Assembly: GCA_044338255.1 (NCBI GenBank)
Contig: JBIILZ010000008.1
Span: 1-56,054, forward strand
DNA from: CAIUVD01 sp044338255
GTDB lineage: Bacteria; Planctomycetota; UBA11346
Reading direction: 5' to 3'
DNA length: 56,054 nucleotides
Program-made: the position numbers and the translations under genes
Shown: one piece after another, positions 1 to 8,948 of the stretch
Numbering within the stretch: position 1 is the first letter of the stretch
Layout: the number at the start of each line of letters is the position of its first letter
The notes under the pieces: model-generated
The model's database searches: none
Seen by the model: only the letters and a program-made list of their open reading frames with translations
What the model was told of the DNA's origin: nothing

Positions 1-47
1 CTGGTCGCTGGTCGCTGGTCGCTGGTCGCTGGTCTCTGGTCTCTGGT
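1..47. repeat. 7-bp tandem array, CTGGTCN family
   Basis: Six full 7-bp units (four CTGGTCG, two CTGGTCT) plus a partial unit run to 2 bp before the stop codon of the leftward gene that ends at 50. The array may extend beyond the window edge. The complement, GACCAGN, is the same unit family found at 19442-19658 and 55461-55642. There are no spacers, so this is not a CRISPR. In the sense of the adjacent gene it reads GACCAGN directly after the stop. Confidence 0.95.
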
Positions 48-49
48 GC

Positions 50-3000
50 TCACCAACGATACCCAAGACGCACATATCCGACGGTATCCTTTTTGCCGTC
101 GAGCTGCTGGGCGACACCGAGGCCGGGGGCGAAGCGCAGGGCCCACACTTCCATATCGGCGGCGAGTTCGCCACCCGTCGAGCGGAACCAATCGCCGTTG
201 CCATGCAGGTGATCGCTGGAGACCTGGGCGGCCTCATAGAAGCCTTCGAGGGTGACCTGCCGCAGACCGAAGGGCGTCGTGCCGTAGTTGTCGAAGGGCC
301 GCCACAGTGGCAGACGGTACGCGCCGCTATAACCAATAAGATAGTAGCCCGAGGAGACCGGATCGGGATAGCCGCGTGGGCTGAGGATCTGGGCATTGCC
401 ACCGATGGTGAACTGGCTCTGCAGATTGGCCCCGCCGGTCTGGTCGCTCCAGCCGGCGTAGCCGGCGCCGACCACCTGATGGCCCCAATGCGGGAGGATG
501 CTCCAGGTATAGGCCGTCAGCGCCGTCAGGCGTTTGCTCTCGAGGTCACCGCCGAGGCCCTGGTACCCGCTGACGCGATAGCTGGCGAGCACCGTCGGTC
601 CGTCTTCGCGGCTGTAGCTGGTGGGGAATTCGGTGGTGTCCGAAAAGCCCACCAGAGCTTCCGCATAGTGCTCGTTGCCGATGAAGGGGTCACGGCTGAT
701 GACGGTTTGCCCGGCATAGGCCTCGGCGGCGGAATCGACTCCGCGATAGTGGGTGGCGCCGAGGGCCACGCTCAGGCTCAGGCGACGTTCACTACCGGCG
801 AGATTCCAGCCCGCCCGTCCCTCGACGGTGCTCTGGTTTTCAACGTAGTTGTAGCGCTCGCCGGCGGCGGTGACGATGTCATCGGCATAGGCGACCTCGC
901 TGCGCCAGGCGGAGGCACGGAAGCCGATCACGTACGGCGACCACGTGTAACCGGCATAGCCGACGGCGGTATGCTCGAAGTCGCCGACGCCGGCACCGAC
1001 CAGGACCTGGTGGGTGTACAGCGGATCAGCAGCAATGGCCTGCACCCCGATGCCGCCATATGGCGTGACCACGGTGCTCGGGGTCCAGAACAGGAACCGC
1101 AACTCGCGCATTCCCCAATAGGCGCGTTCGACAGCTGGGATGGCGGCGGCGGCGGCCTGAGCTGCGGCGCGCGGCGGCATCGGCGTGGGCGTCTGCGTCG
1201 GGCCGGCGACGGCACCGGGCTGCGCCGCGACCGGCGCCGGCCAGGCTAACGTCAGTGTCGGCACCGTGGTGGCGAAGCGCGTCGCATCGTTGGCGATGCG
1301 GCTGAGGTACGGACCGTGCTGATCGAAGCTGACCAGCGCCAACTCGCGGCCATCGGGGCTGGGTACGCAGGCGGTGACGCCACCGATGACGTTGGTCACC
1401 GGCACCAGAACCTTGGGCTTCGCGACATCGACGCGATAGGCATTGGCCACGCCGGTATGATCGGCGCATACGAACAAGCTCTGGCCATCGGCGGTCCAGC
1501 TCGGTTGGATCAGCCGGCCATGGACCTCGAGGAGGACGGTGCGCTGCTGCGGATCCGCGAGGGGCGCGAGCAGCAGACGTGAGCCGCGCTGATCGGTTTC
1601 GACCCACGCCAGTTCCTCATGGCCGGGGCGGAAGGTCGGATGCCAGGCGCGGCCCTCGGTGGGAAAGGTCGCCCACGTCGGCGCCGGCGCCCACCACGAA
1701 CCACCCCAGGTGGCGAGGGCGATCTCCTGCCTACCACCCGGCAACAGCTGCACCGCCGCGAGCTGCAGCGGGCGGGCGGTGAAGCCGGCCACAGGTGCTT
1801 TCGCAGGCTGCAGATCGGGCTGCAGCAGGCGCTCGCCGGGTACGCTGGAGGTACCGCCATCCGGCCAGCGCACGACCACGCGGCTGCGGGCCCACTCGTT
1901 GCCGGCGCTGCCGAGAGCCTCGGCGTAGACGGCTGTGCCGTCACTCAGGCTCCGGGCTTCGCCGCGATCATAGGCCGTCGCCGAGGTCATGCGCACCTTG
2001 CCCTGGGCATCGACGGTGGCCAGACGGCTGGTGTTGTAGGGATCCGTAAAGGCCGTCAGCAGCGTGCCGTCTGCCAGCCACGCGGGGGCCGCGACCAGGG
2101 TGTCGACGGGAGTCAGCCGCGGCACGGCGGTCACTGGCGTACTGCGCAGGATCGCCAGCTGCGCCTGCTGCTCGGTGAGCAGAGCAGTCCGTGCCTGGGC
2201 GAGCAGCTGAGCATGGCTGCGGCCGAGCACGCGCTGGCTGCCACCGTTGAAGACGAAGGGCCAGGTGTGTGCCTGGCCATCGCTGATGCGCCACAGGCTG
2301 GCGCGGTCGCCGTAGGCTCCCGCCAGCCAGCGGGTGTAGGCTACGCCATAGAGGTAGACGCGGTTGCCGTACGGCCAGCGAACGTAGGAGGCGCGCCAAT
2401 CGCTGGCCTCGGGGATGGCCCCGGCCTCGGCATCGAGGCGCCACATCATGTGCGTCAGGCTGTCGCGCCCGCGACCGGCCCACGGCGAGCTGGGATCGGC
2501 ATATGCCGTCTCGGCCCATTGCGCCAAGCCCTCATGCCAGAACAGGGGCATGGTCACATGCGGGGGCACGGTGAAGTAGGCGACCACCAGGCTCAGGTAA
2601 TCGATGGGGAAGACCCGCCCGAAAATGCTGCCGGTGACGCGGTGCAGGCCATACACCCGATCATTGCTGATATGGTGCATGAATTCGTGGGTGATGGTGC
2701 GCTCGAACTCATCCTCGCCGCTGAAGATCCCCGAACGCGGCAAGGAGGGGGCGAGTTCGATCTGGACCAGTGGCACCGGCACGGTGGTCGAGAAGCCGTT
2801 GTGGGTCTCGGCATCATCCGAGACCCACAGCGTCAGCGGCCTGCTGATGGTGTAGCCGGCATCCGCCGCCAGATGCACGTAGATGGCATCGGCCCGCTGG
2901 ATCTTGGGACGCAGCAGCTCGACCTGATCGGCGGGCACCAGCGCATGCAGATGGGGCGTGTCGATCACCGCCATGTGGCGATTGGGGCGGATCAGCGGCG

Positions 3001-3076
3001 ATAGATCTTCCGCCGCCAGCGAGCTTAGGCAGCTCAGCGCCGCCAGGCCGGCGACGGTCATAGTGTTCGTTTTCAC
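50..3076 (-). CDS. Exported peptidase-like / beta-propeller / outer-membrane barrel protein
   Basis: This 1008-aa protein has a signal peptide (about residues 1-22, ending SLAAED). A zinc-peptidase-like segment follows, with HEFMHH near residue 128 and a downstream HEGLAQWAE, which together fit a gluzincin/peptidase-MA-like metal site. Residues of about 310-620 contain TolB/WD40-like propeller repeats (PSWTADGQSLFV, PSPDGRELALVSF). From about 690 to the end, alternating aromatic and polar strands finish in a terminal Trp, as in outer-membrane barrels. The start is GTG at 3076, overlapping the previous stop as GTGA; an in-frame ATG lies five codons on. It is the last gene of the FHA operon. 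Related proteins are usually annotated as TolB-like translocation or surface proteins. Substrate and actual peptidase activity are unknown. Confidence 0.7.
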   Translation of the reverse strand: MKTNTMTVAGLAALSCLSSLAAEDLSPLIRPNRHMAVIDTPHLHALVPADQVELLRPKIQRADAIYVHLAADAGYTISRPLTLWVSDDAETHNGFSTTVPVPLVQIELAPSLPRSGIFSGEDEFERTITHEFMHHISNDRVYGLHRVTGSIFGRVFPIDYLSLVVAYFTVPPHVTMPLFWHEGLAQWAETAYADPSSPWAGRGRDSLTHMMWRLDAEAGAIPEASDWRASYVRWPYGNRVYLYGVAYTRWLAGAYGDRASLWRISDGQAHTWPFVFNGGSQRVLGRSHAQLLAQARTALLTEQQAQLAILRSTPVTAVPRLTPVDTLVAAPAWLADGTLLTAFTDPYNTSRLATVDAQGKVRMTSATAYDRGEARSLSDGTAVYAEALGSAGNEWARSRVVVRWPDGGTSSVPGERLLQPDLQPAKAPVAGFTARPLQLAAVQLLPGGRQEIALATWGGSWWAPAPTWATFPTEGRAWHPTFRPGHEELAWVETDQRGSRLLLAPLADPQQRTVLLEVHGRLIQPSWTADGQSLFVCADHTGVANAYRVDVAKPKVLVPVTNVIGGVTACVPSPDGRELALVSFDQHGPYLSRIANDATRFATTVPTLTLAWPAPVAAQPGAVAGPTQTPTPMPPRAAAQAAAAAIPAVERAYWGMRELRFLFWTPSTVVTPYGGIGVQAIAADPLYTHQVLVGAGVGDFEHTAVGYAGYTWSPYVIGFRASAWRSEVAYADDIVTAAGERYNYVENQSTVEGRAGWNLAGSERRLSLSVALGATHYRGVDSAAEAYAGQTVISRDPFIGNEHYAEALVGFSDTTEFPTSYSREDGPTVLASYRVSGYQGLGGDLESKRLTALTAYTWSILPHWGHQVVGAGYAGWSDQTGGANLQSQFTIGGNAQILSPRGYPDPVSSGYYLIGYSGAYRLPLWRPFDNYGTTPFGLRQVTLEGFYEAAQVSSDHLHGNGDWFRSTGGELAADMEVWALRFAPGLGVAQQLDGKKDTVGYVRLGYRW

Positions 3077-3603
3077 AGGCCGAGAAACCAGCAGGCGATG
3101 CGGAACAGGATCGGGCGATCAGCGAACTTGCCGGCCTTGAGCAAGGTGGCATTGGCTTCGAGCTTGGCCTTGATCAGGGCCCGGAACCAGCGCACTGCCC
3201 AACTCATGAGCACGGCGAAAAGGATCGCGAATGCGCCCCCGAGGCAGGTCAGCCCAAGGTAACCGCTGTGCGAGAGCAGGCTCCAGTACAGGAAGGGAAC
3301 GTCGGCGGCGGTCCGCGCGAAGCCTTCGAGGCTTTGGCCGACCACGATCGCCGGCCCGGCAAGGATCTTGGCGAGCAGCTTGCCGATGCCGAAGAACAGC
3401 AGCACTGAGCCAAGGTGGCAGTTGATCACCAGGGCCAGCGCGAACAGCCCCAGCCACAGCGGCGAGGGGCCCTGGGTCAACGGCCACAGGGGGAGGAATC
3501 CAAGCAGCGTGCCGAGGGCGGTGCCGACCATGATCTGCCACGGCTCGGCCGTCGACAGCAGGCTTTTGAAGGTGCCGCGGGTCAGCTTGTAGGTCAGGTA
3601 CAT
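3073..3603 (-). CDS. TIGR03546/DUF2062-like small membrane protein
   Basis: This 176-aa protein opens with a short amphipathic stretch. Hydrophobic segments follow at about residues 25-45 (VGTALGTLLGFLPLWPL), 50-75 (LWLGLFALALVINCHLGSVLLFF) and 115-140. It ends in a basic tail. The layout and the GTALGTLLGFLPL motif resemble DUF2062 and the TIGR03546 family. TIGR03546 members are typically encoded beside a TIGR03545 protein, and the upstream neighbour here looks like one. The stop overlaps the next gene's GTG start by 4 bp, and only 3 bp separate it from the upstream gene. Function is unknown, perhaps a membrane partner of the AsmA-like neighbour. Confidence 0.6.
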   Translation of the reverse strand: MYLTYKLTRGTFKSLLSTAEPWQIMVGTALGTLLGFLPLWPLTQGPSPLWLGLFALALVINCHLGSVLLFFGIGKLLAKILAGPAIVVGQSLEGFARTAADVPFLYWSLLSHSGYLGLTCLGGAFAILFAVLMSWAVRWFRALIKAKLEANATLLKAGKFADRPILFRIACWFLGL

Positions 3604-3606
3604 GGC

Positions 3607-5004
3607 TTATTTCTTGAACAGGTTCTTGAGTTTGTCGGCGGCTTCCTTGGCTTGCGGATTCTTCTCCAGCTGCTTGTCGATCTGCTTGCTCGCCTCTTCG
3701 GTGGCCTTCTCTTGCGCCAAGCCCTTGGCGGCGTCGAGCGCGCTGCCTTTGAGCACGGCTTCGACGCCGGTGTCGGTGATCGTCGGCGCGAAGAGCGTGC
3801 CGCCGATCTTCACCGGCCAGCTCAGCGGCTTGCCCTTCAGGGCATTGACCGTCTGCGCCACCTGCAGGGTCTGCTGATCATGCACCGTCGGTTGCAGGGC
3901 GAGGTTGGTGACCTGGCTCACCACCGAGCCGGTGAGGTCCCAGCCCGTCCAGGCATTGTCGATGGTGAGATTGGCAGTGCCGCTGGCGCCGTATTTGGCC
4001 AAGCGATCACCGGCGATCGCCGGCGAGGTCAGGGCCTCTACCGGCACCGCGGGGGCCGCGATCTTCAGGGCTCCGGTGTCGTCGGCGTTGCGGCGCAGAT
4101 CGAGGGCGATGTCGCCGGCTGCGATGGTGCTGGCCTTGGCAACCAGGGTCATGGTCTCGCCGAGGTCCTGGCGCAGAGCGACATTGCTGCCATCGACGGT
4201 GAACGAGGTCACCTCGAACGCCGACTCATCGGGGAGCTTGAGGGCCTTGCCGGAAATCTTCAGCGTGCGCACGACCACGCGCGGCACATGGCGATCGGCT
4301 TTCGGCAACGGTTGGATCTTGGTCGCCTTCGGCCAATCGATGTCGACTTGTGGCCTCGGGCGCTGGCTCTCGGGCACCGGCTGGGGTTTTTCGCCGGGGG
4401 GCTTTTTGGCCTGCTCTTCCTTCTCTTGCTGTTGCTTCTTCTGCTCTTCCTGGCGCTGTTTGTACTTCTCCATGGCCTTCTGATACCAGCTCGCCCAGTC
4501 GACCTTCGACCAGTCGAGGTGCGTACCTGGCCTATCATCAGGTTCCGGCGGGGCGCTGCTGATGCGCCCATCGGGGCCGCGGCGGAGGTTGCCGGTCATG
4601 CCTTCTATCGCCAGTTCCTTGATCACCGCGTCGCTGGAGGTCAGGCTTTCCCAGAGCGCCAGTTCGGCGTTTAGGCGATCGGCAGTGGCCACCTGGGCCT
4701 GCGTGCCGTCGGCGCTCTTGTTGATCATGCGCATGACCAGCTGCTCGCCATGCAGACGCGCGCCGTAGAGGTTGAAACCGATACGCGACTCGGGTGTCAG
4801 TTCCCAGCCGTTGGCGGCGAGGCCGTTGCGCAATTTGTTGAGGACCCAGGGCTCGACCACCCAGGGCAGCACCGCCAGCGAGAGGATGGCGATCACCAGC
4901 AGGGCGAGTAGGCCGCCCCAGCGGATGAGGCGTTGCTGGGCTTTTGCCGCCGCTGGTTGCGGTGCGGGCGCCGGTGCTGGGGTCGCGGCGGGGACGTCGT
5001 TCAT
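3607..5004 (-). CDS. AsmA-like / TIGR03545-like membrane-anchored protein
   Basis: This 465-aa protein has a Pro/Ala-rich N-terminus, one transmembrane helix at about 32-52 (WGGLLALLVIAILSLAVLPWV) and then a periplasmic-facing region. The segment up to about 125 has an AsmA-like pattern (ELTPESRIGFNLYGARLHGEQLVM). A charged Lys/Glu/Gln coiled segment (about 165-200) follows DWSKVDWASWYQKAMEKY, a layout seen in TIGR03545 proteins. The C-terminal part resembles AsmA/DUF748 repeats and ends in a helical Lys-rich tail. Its start overlaps the FHA gene stop by ATGA. Pairing with a TIGR03546-like gene supports the family call. AsmA-type proteins are linked to envelope lipid or outer-membrane biogenesis; a role here is inferred only. 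Confidence 0.55.
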   Translation of the reverse strand: MNDVPAATPAPAPAPQPAAAKAQQRLIRWGGLLALLVIAILSLAVLPWVVEPWVLNKLRNGLAANGWELTPESRIGFNLYGARLHGEQLVMRMINKSADGTQAQVATADRLNAELALWESLTSSDAVIKELAIEGMTGNLRRGPDGRISSAPPEPDDRPGTHLDWSKVDWASWYQKAMEKYKQRQEEQKKQQQEKEEQAKKPPGEKPQPVPESQRPRPQVDIDWPKATKIQPLPKADRHVPRVVVRTLKISGKALKLPDESAFEVTSFTVDGSNVALRQDLGETMTLVAKASTIAAGDIALDLRRNADDTGALKIAAPAVPVEALTSPAIAGDRLAKYGASGTANLTIDNAWTGWDLTGSVVSQVTNLALQPTVHDQQTLQVAQTVNALKGKPLSWPVKIGGTLFAPTITDTGVEAVLKGSALDAAKGLAQEKATEEASKQIDKQLEKNPQAKEAADKLKNLFKK

Positions 5005-5525
5005 GAGGAGACTGCCAATTCCGGAATGATCTGAGATTTGCCGCAGTGCGGGCAGGCCATGAACTCACCCGACAGGCGATGGGCAATCGAAAACCACGCC
5101 TTGCATTCGGCGCAGGGGATGGCCTCCGGGGGATCCTCGGGGCCGGCCTTGCGCACCGGGGCCGAGGGTTCGTCATCATCACCGGCGGCGATGTCGATGG
5201 CCGCCTCGGCGTCTTCGATCCGTCCGAGATGGAAGGTCATGCGCGCCCGACCGGCCTTGACGATATCCTTTTCCTGCAAGGGCATCTTGCCCACGACCTG
5301 GGTCTCATTGATGCGCGTACCGTTGGCCGAGCCGAGATCCTCGACCAGCCATTGTTCGCTGCCGGTGCTCGAATCCTTGCAGAAAGCAAAGTGTTCGCGC
5401 GAGATGCTGGTGTGTTTGATCGGCAGGTCGCTGGTCGACGATCGGCCGACGACGAGGCGCTCCTTGTCCAAAGTGGTACGCGAGTACCCTTCCACGCCCT
5501 TGATACGGATCGTGACGAATGCCAT
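5001..5525 (-). CDS. FHA-domain protein with C-terminal zinc ribbon
   Basis: This 174-aa protein has a forkhead-associated domain over residues of about 5-95, with the hallmark GRSSTSDLPI, SISREHF and SANGTRIN motifs that bind phosphothreonine. The tail carries C-x2-C ... C-x2-C (CAEC, CPHC), a small zinc-ribbon-like knuckle. The ATG at 5525 was chosen because GGGAG lies 6 nt upstream; an in-frame upstream extension is possible but lacks a site. It is the first gene of a four-gene operon with overlaps or gaps of 3-4 bp. An FHA reader at the head of an envelope operon suggests control by a Ser/Thr kinase, for example the one at 16110-17051, but no direct link is visible. Confidence 0.85.
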   Translation of the reverse strand: MAFVTIRIKGVEGYSRTTLDKERLVVGRSSTSDLPIKHTSISREHFAFCKDSSTGSEQWLVEDLGSANGTRINETQVVGKMPLQEKDIVKAGRARMTFHLGRIEDAEAAIDIAAGDDDEPSAPVRKAGPEDPPEAIPCAECKAWFSIAHRLSGEFMACPHCGKSQIIPELAVSS

Positions 5526-5605
5526 GCAAGGCTCCCTTCGGGGTGCTGGTGACTGGCAGGAGATACGCCCATCGCCCAACGGTTCAACCGGTTCTGAGGT
5601 CTTTC

Positions 5606-6481
5606 ATGTTACAGTTCACCACCATCGCTGAGCAACGGGCCTGGAGTCGCAGCCAGCAACGCGCCGGAAAAACCATCGCGTTCGTTCCAACTATGGGGGC
5701 CTTGCACGCCGGCCACATCAGCCTGATGGCCCAGGCCAAGTCCGCCGCCGAGGTCGTGGTCGCTTCGATTTTCGTCAATCCCACCCAGTTCGACAACCCC
5801 GAAGACCTCGGCGCCTATCCCCGGACCCTCGCTGCCGATCTCGAACTGCTCAGCGCCGCTGGCGTCGATGCCGTCTATCTGCCCACCGTCGGTGAACTCT
5901 ATCCCGATGGCTATTGTACCTTTGTCGAGATGGTCGGGCCGCTCACCGACAAACTCTGCGCGGTCGCCCGCCCCGGTCACTTCCGTGGCGTGTGCACGGT
6001 GGTGCTCAAGCTCTTCGGCGCCGTGCTCCCGGACATCGCGATCTTCGGCGAAAAAGACCTGCAGCAGGTGCTGATCCTCAGCCGCATGGCTTCCGACCTC
6101 AATCTGCCGGTGGAAGTCCGTGTCGGCGCGACCTTGCGCGACGCTGACGGTCTGGCCATGTCGAGCCGCAACACGCGCCTCGCGCCGACGGCGCGTACCA
6201 AGGCCCTGGGCCTGCCGCGCGGGTTGGAAATGGCCAATCGCGCCTTCAAGGAGGGTGAACACAGCAGCATGAAGCTCATCGAACTGGTCGCCAACGAGCT
6301 GTTGGTGCACGAGGGGGTCGAGCTCGACTACTGCGACGTGATCAAGCTCGCGGGCTTTAAGGAAGTCGAGAACGCCGACGACGGCTGCGTCCTGGCGGCG
6401 GCGGCCTTCGTCGATGGCGTGCGCCTGATCGATCATGTGTATCTCGGTCGCGACCAGTTGCCGGTCAGCGTCGAAGCCTAA
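5606..6481 (+). CDS. panC: Pantothenate synthetase
   Basis: This 291-aa cytoplasmic enzyme joins D-pantoate and beta-alanine with ATP to make pantothenate for coenzyme A. Diagnostic motifs are PTMGALHAGH near the N-terminus, the ATP-binding HIGH-like element, SIFVNPTQF, FGEKDLQQ, and DADGLAMSSRN (the KMSKS-like loop). Length is normal for the family. The start at 5606 (MLQFTT) fits the family N-terminus; the frame is open further upstream, but that part runs into the divergent FHA promoter region. It is followed 24 bp later by the helicase gene, probably a shared transcript. Confidence 0.95.
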   Translation: MLQFTTIAEQRAWSRSQQRAGKTIAFVPTMGALHAGHISLMAQAKSAAEVVVASIFVNPTQFDNPEDLGAYPRTLAADLELLSAAGVDAVYLPTVGELYPDGYCTFVEMVGPLTDKLCAVARPGHFRGVCTVVLKLFGAVLPDIAIFGEKDLQQVLILSRMASDLNLPVEVRVGATLRDADGLAMSSRNTRLAPTARTKALGLPRGLEMANRAFKEGEHSSMKLIELVANELLVHEGVELDYCDVIKLAGFKEVENADDGCVLAAAAFVDGVRLIDHVYLGRDQLPVSVEA

Positions 6482-6505
6482 TGTCTCCACGAGCGAGTTG
6501 CGCAG

Positions 6506-8845
6506 ATGTTTGATCCGTTCAAAGGTATGAATGAGCACCAGCGCGAGGCCATCGCCACGCTCGATGGGCCATTGCAGGTCATCGCCGGTGCCGGCTCGGG
6601 GAAGACTCGCGTCATCACCCACCGCATCGGCAACATCATCCAGAGCAAAGGCGTGCGCCCGGATCGCATCCTCGCGATCACCTTCACCAACAAGGCCGCC
6701 CGCGAGATGCAGGAGCGCGTACTGCGCCTCATCGGTCTGCAGACGCCGTGGATCACCACCTTTCACAGCGCCGGTCTGCGCCTGTTGAAGATGGAAAGCT
6801 CGCACCTCGGCATGGAGCATCCCTTCACGATCCTCGACGAGGACGATCAGAAGAAGCTCTACCGCCTGGTGTTCGCCGAACTCAAGCTCGATCCCAAGGT
6901 CATCGAGCCCAAGCGCATCATGCATCTGATCAGCACCTGGAAGAATGAGCTGGTCGACATCCCCAAACGTCAGCCCACCGACGACCTCGAGGTCTGGGCG
7001 CAGAAGGCCTACGCTGTCTATACCCGGCTGTGCCAGGAGCACTGCCACCTCGATTTCGACGACTTGCTGCTGCGCCCGGTACGCCTCTTCGAGGCCGAGC
7101 CCGAGCTGTTGAAGAAGTGGCAGGAACGTTTCCCCTACATCCTCGTCGACGAGTACCAGGACACCAACAAGGTCCAGTACCGCCTGCTGCGCATGCTCGG
7201 TGAACACCGCAACATCTGCGCCACCGGCGACCCCGATCAGGCGATCTACGGCTGGCGCGGCGCCGACATCGAGAACATCCTCAACTTCGCCAAGGATTTC
7301 CCCGACTGCAAAAAAGTTCTGCTCGAAACCAACTACCGTTCGACCAAGGTCATCCTCCGTGCCGCCCAGGGCGTGGTCCAGAACAACCAGAAGCGCGAGA
7401 ACAAGACCATCCGTACCGAGAACCCCGAGGGCAAGCCGTTGACCTTGGTGGCCGTCGATGACGAGGTCGATGAGAGCTATGGCGTGGCGGCGAAGATCGA
7501 GGCCCTGCACCGCGCCGGTCGGCCGTGGTCGGACTGCGCGGTGTTCTATCGTACCAACGCCCAGTCGCGCATCCTCGAGGACGGCCTACGCCGGCGCGGT
7601 ATCCCTTATCGCATCATCGGCGGCCAGCGCTTCTATGATCGCGAAGAGGTCAAGCACGTCCTCGCCTACCTGAAGCTACAGGTCAATGCCGCCGATCGCA
7701 TGGCGCTCACGCGCATCGCCAACGTGCCCAAGCGCGGCGTTGGCGAAAAGACCTTGGACGCCTTGTTCACGCTCGCCGACGATGCCTTGGTGACCGCCGG
7801 TGATGTCCTGAGCTCGGACGATCTCCTTGAACGCGTGGCGGTCGGCCGCAATGGTCCGCCGCTGCGCGAATTGGCGCGCGTGTGGCGCTCGATCCGTCGT
7901 CTGCCCAAGGGTAATCCGGCGGCCTGCGTGCGCGGCGCCATCGAACTCACCGGCGTCGAAGATCACTATCGCAAGACCGAAGAAGCCGCCGAGGCCCAGG
8001 ATCGCATCGCCAATATGCGCGAGGTGATCACCGCCGCCGAGCAATACCACGAGACCTATCCCGATGGCGGCATCGAAGGCTTCCTCGATCTGGTCTCGCT
8101 CAACACCGGCGGCGAGTCGCGCGAAGAACTCGGCGAACACGCCGATCGCGCCACCTTGATGACCATCCATGGCTCGAAGGGCCTGGAGTTCCCGGTGGTC
8201 TTCATCACCGGCTGCGAAGACGGGGTCTTTCCGCTGCGGCGCATGGGCGTGGTCGCGGACCTTGAAGAGGAACGTCGACTGATGTACGTCGGCATCACGC
8301 GCGCGATGACCGAGTTGTACCTCTCGCGGGCGCGCTGCCGGATGATGTACGGGCAGACCTTCCGCAACGAGCCGAGCCAGTTCCTGGGCGAGATCCCCAG
8401 CGACTGTTTCGAATCCAAGGACGCCACCGGCCGCCGGGCCTTGCCCGAGCCGACCGGCTTTCTCAACCCAAAACTGCAGAAGGCCGTCGACGCGGCTAAA
8501 GGCAAGTTGGCAGGTCAGTTCACTACCGGGGCGCAACTCAAGAAGGCCCAGGAGGGTGGCGATGACGCCGGCGAAGACTTCCCCGATGACGATGACTTCA
8601 TCGAGGACAGTCTCGGTCGGATCCGTCGCCGACCGACCAAGGAAGCACCGACCGCGGCCGAGGTCTTGGGTGGCGATCCCTATGTACCCGGCGAAGCCGT
8701 GATCCATGCGGTGTTCGGCAAGGGCGTCGTCCAGGGCTTGCGCGGCCCGCAGGGCAACCGCGCGATCACCATCGCCTTCGATGAGCCGGTCGGCATCAAG
8801 GAGCTGCAGCTGGCCTTCGCCGCTGGAAAACTGTCCCGGCGGTAG
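6506..8845 (+). CDS. pcrA: UvrD/PcrA-type DNA helicase
   Basis: This 779-aa SF1A 3'-5' DNA helicase has all core motifs in order: Q-motif region NEHQREAI, Walker A GAGSGKT, Ia TFTNKAAREM, II VDEYQDTN, III GDPDQAIYGWRGA, IV ETNYRST, V TIHGSKGLEFPVVF and VI RRLMYVGITRA. Residues of about 720-779 (GEAVIHAVFGKGVVQGLRG...) form the Tudor-like C-terminal domain of PcrA/UvrD, implicated in RNA-polymerase contact. An acidic linker (DDAGEDFPDDDDF) precedes it. The role is nucleotide-excision and mismatch repair and removal of replication or transcription blocks. PcrA and UvrD cannot be told apart by inspection. Confidence 0.93.
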   Translation: MFDPFKGMNEHQREAIATLDGPLQVIAGAGSGKTRVITHRIGNIIQSKGVRPDRILAITFTNKAAREMQERVLRLIGLQTPWITTFHSAGLRLLKMESSHLGMEHPFTILDEDDQKKLYRLVFAELKLDPKVIEPKRIMHLISTWKNELVDIPKRQPTDDLEVWAQKAYAVYTRLCQEHCHLDFDDLLLRPVRLFEAEPELLKKWQERFPYILVDEYQDTNKVQYRLLRMLGEHRNICATGDPDQAIYGWRGADIENILNFAKDFPDCKKVLLETNYRSTKVILRAAQGVVQNNQKRENKTIRTENPEGKPLTLVAVDDEVDESYGVAAKIEALHRAGRPWSDCAVFYRTNAQSRILEDGLRRRGIPYRIIGGQRFYDREEVKHVLAYLKLQVNAADRMALTRIANVPKRGVGEKTLDALFTLADDALVTAGDVLSSDDLLERVAVGRNGPPLRELARVWRSIRRLPKGNPAACVRGAIELTGVEDHYRKTEEAAEAQDRIANMREVITAAEQYHETYPDGGIEGFLDLVSLNTGGESREELGEHADRATLMTIHGSKGLEFPVVFITGCEDGVFPLRRMGVVADLEEERRLMYVGITRAMTELYLSRARCRMMYGQTFRNEPSQFLGEIPSDCFESKDATGRRALPEPTGFLNPKLQKAVDAAKGKLAGQFTTGAQLKKAQEGGDDAGEDFPDDDDFIEDSLGRIRRRPTKEAPTAAEVLGGDPYVPGEAVIHAVFGKGVVQGLRGPQGNRAITIAFDEPVGIKELQLAFAAGKLSRR

Positions 8846-8948
8846 GTCCATCGGTTGTTCACGTGATGAACAGGGATGGCAGCGACTGACGAGCGCTTGC
8901 GCTGAACTGCGTGGTGGAATTGCCGTCGCCGGCGGATCATCCGACCTT

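Noticed and set aside
5609..7510. 633-aa minus-strand open frame opposite panC and the helicase
   Set aside because: It is a shadow of two clearly conserved plus-strand genes in GC-rich DNA; its translation has no domain and is rich in Asp, Gly, Leu and Val typical of antisense frames.
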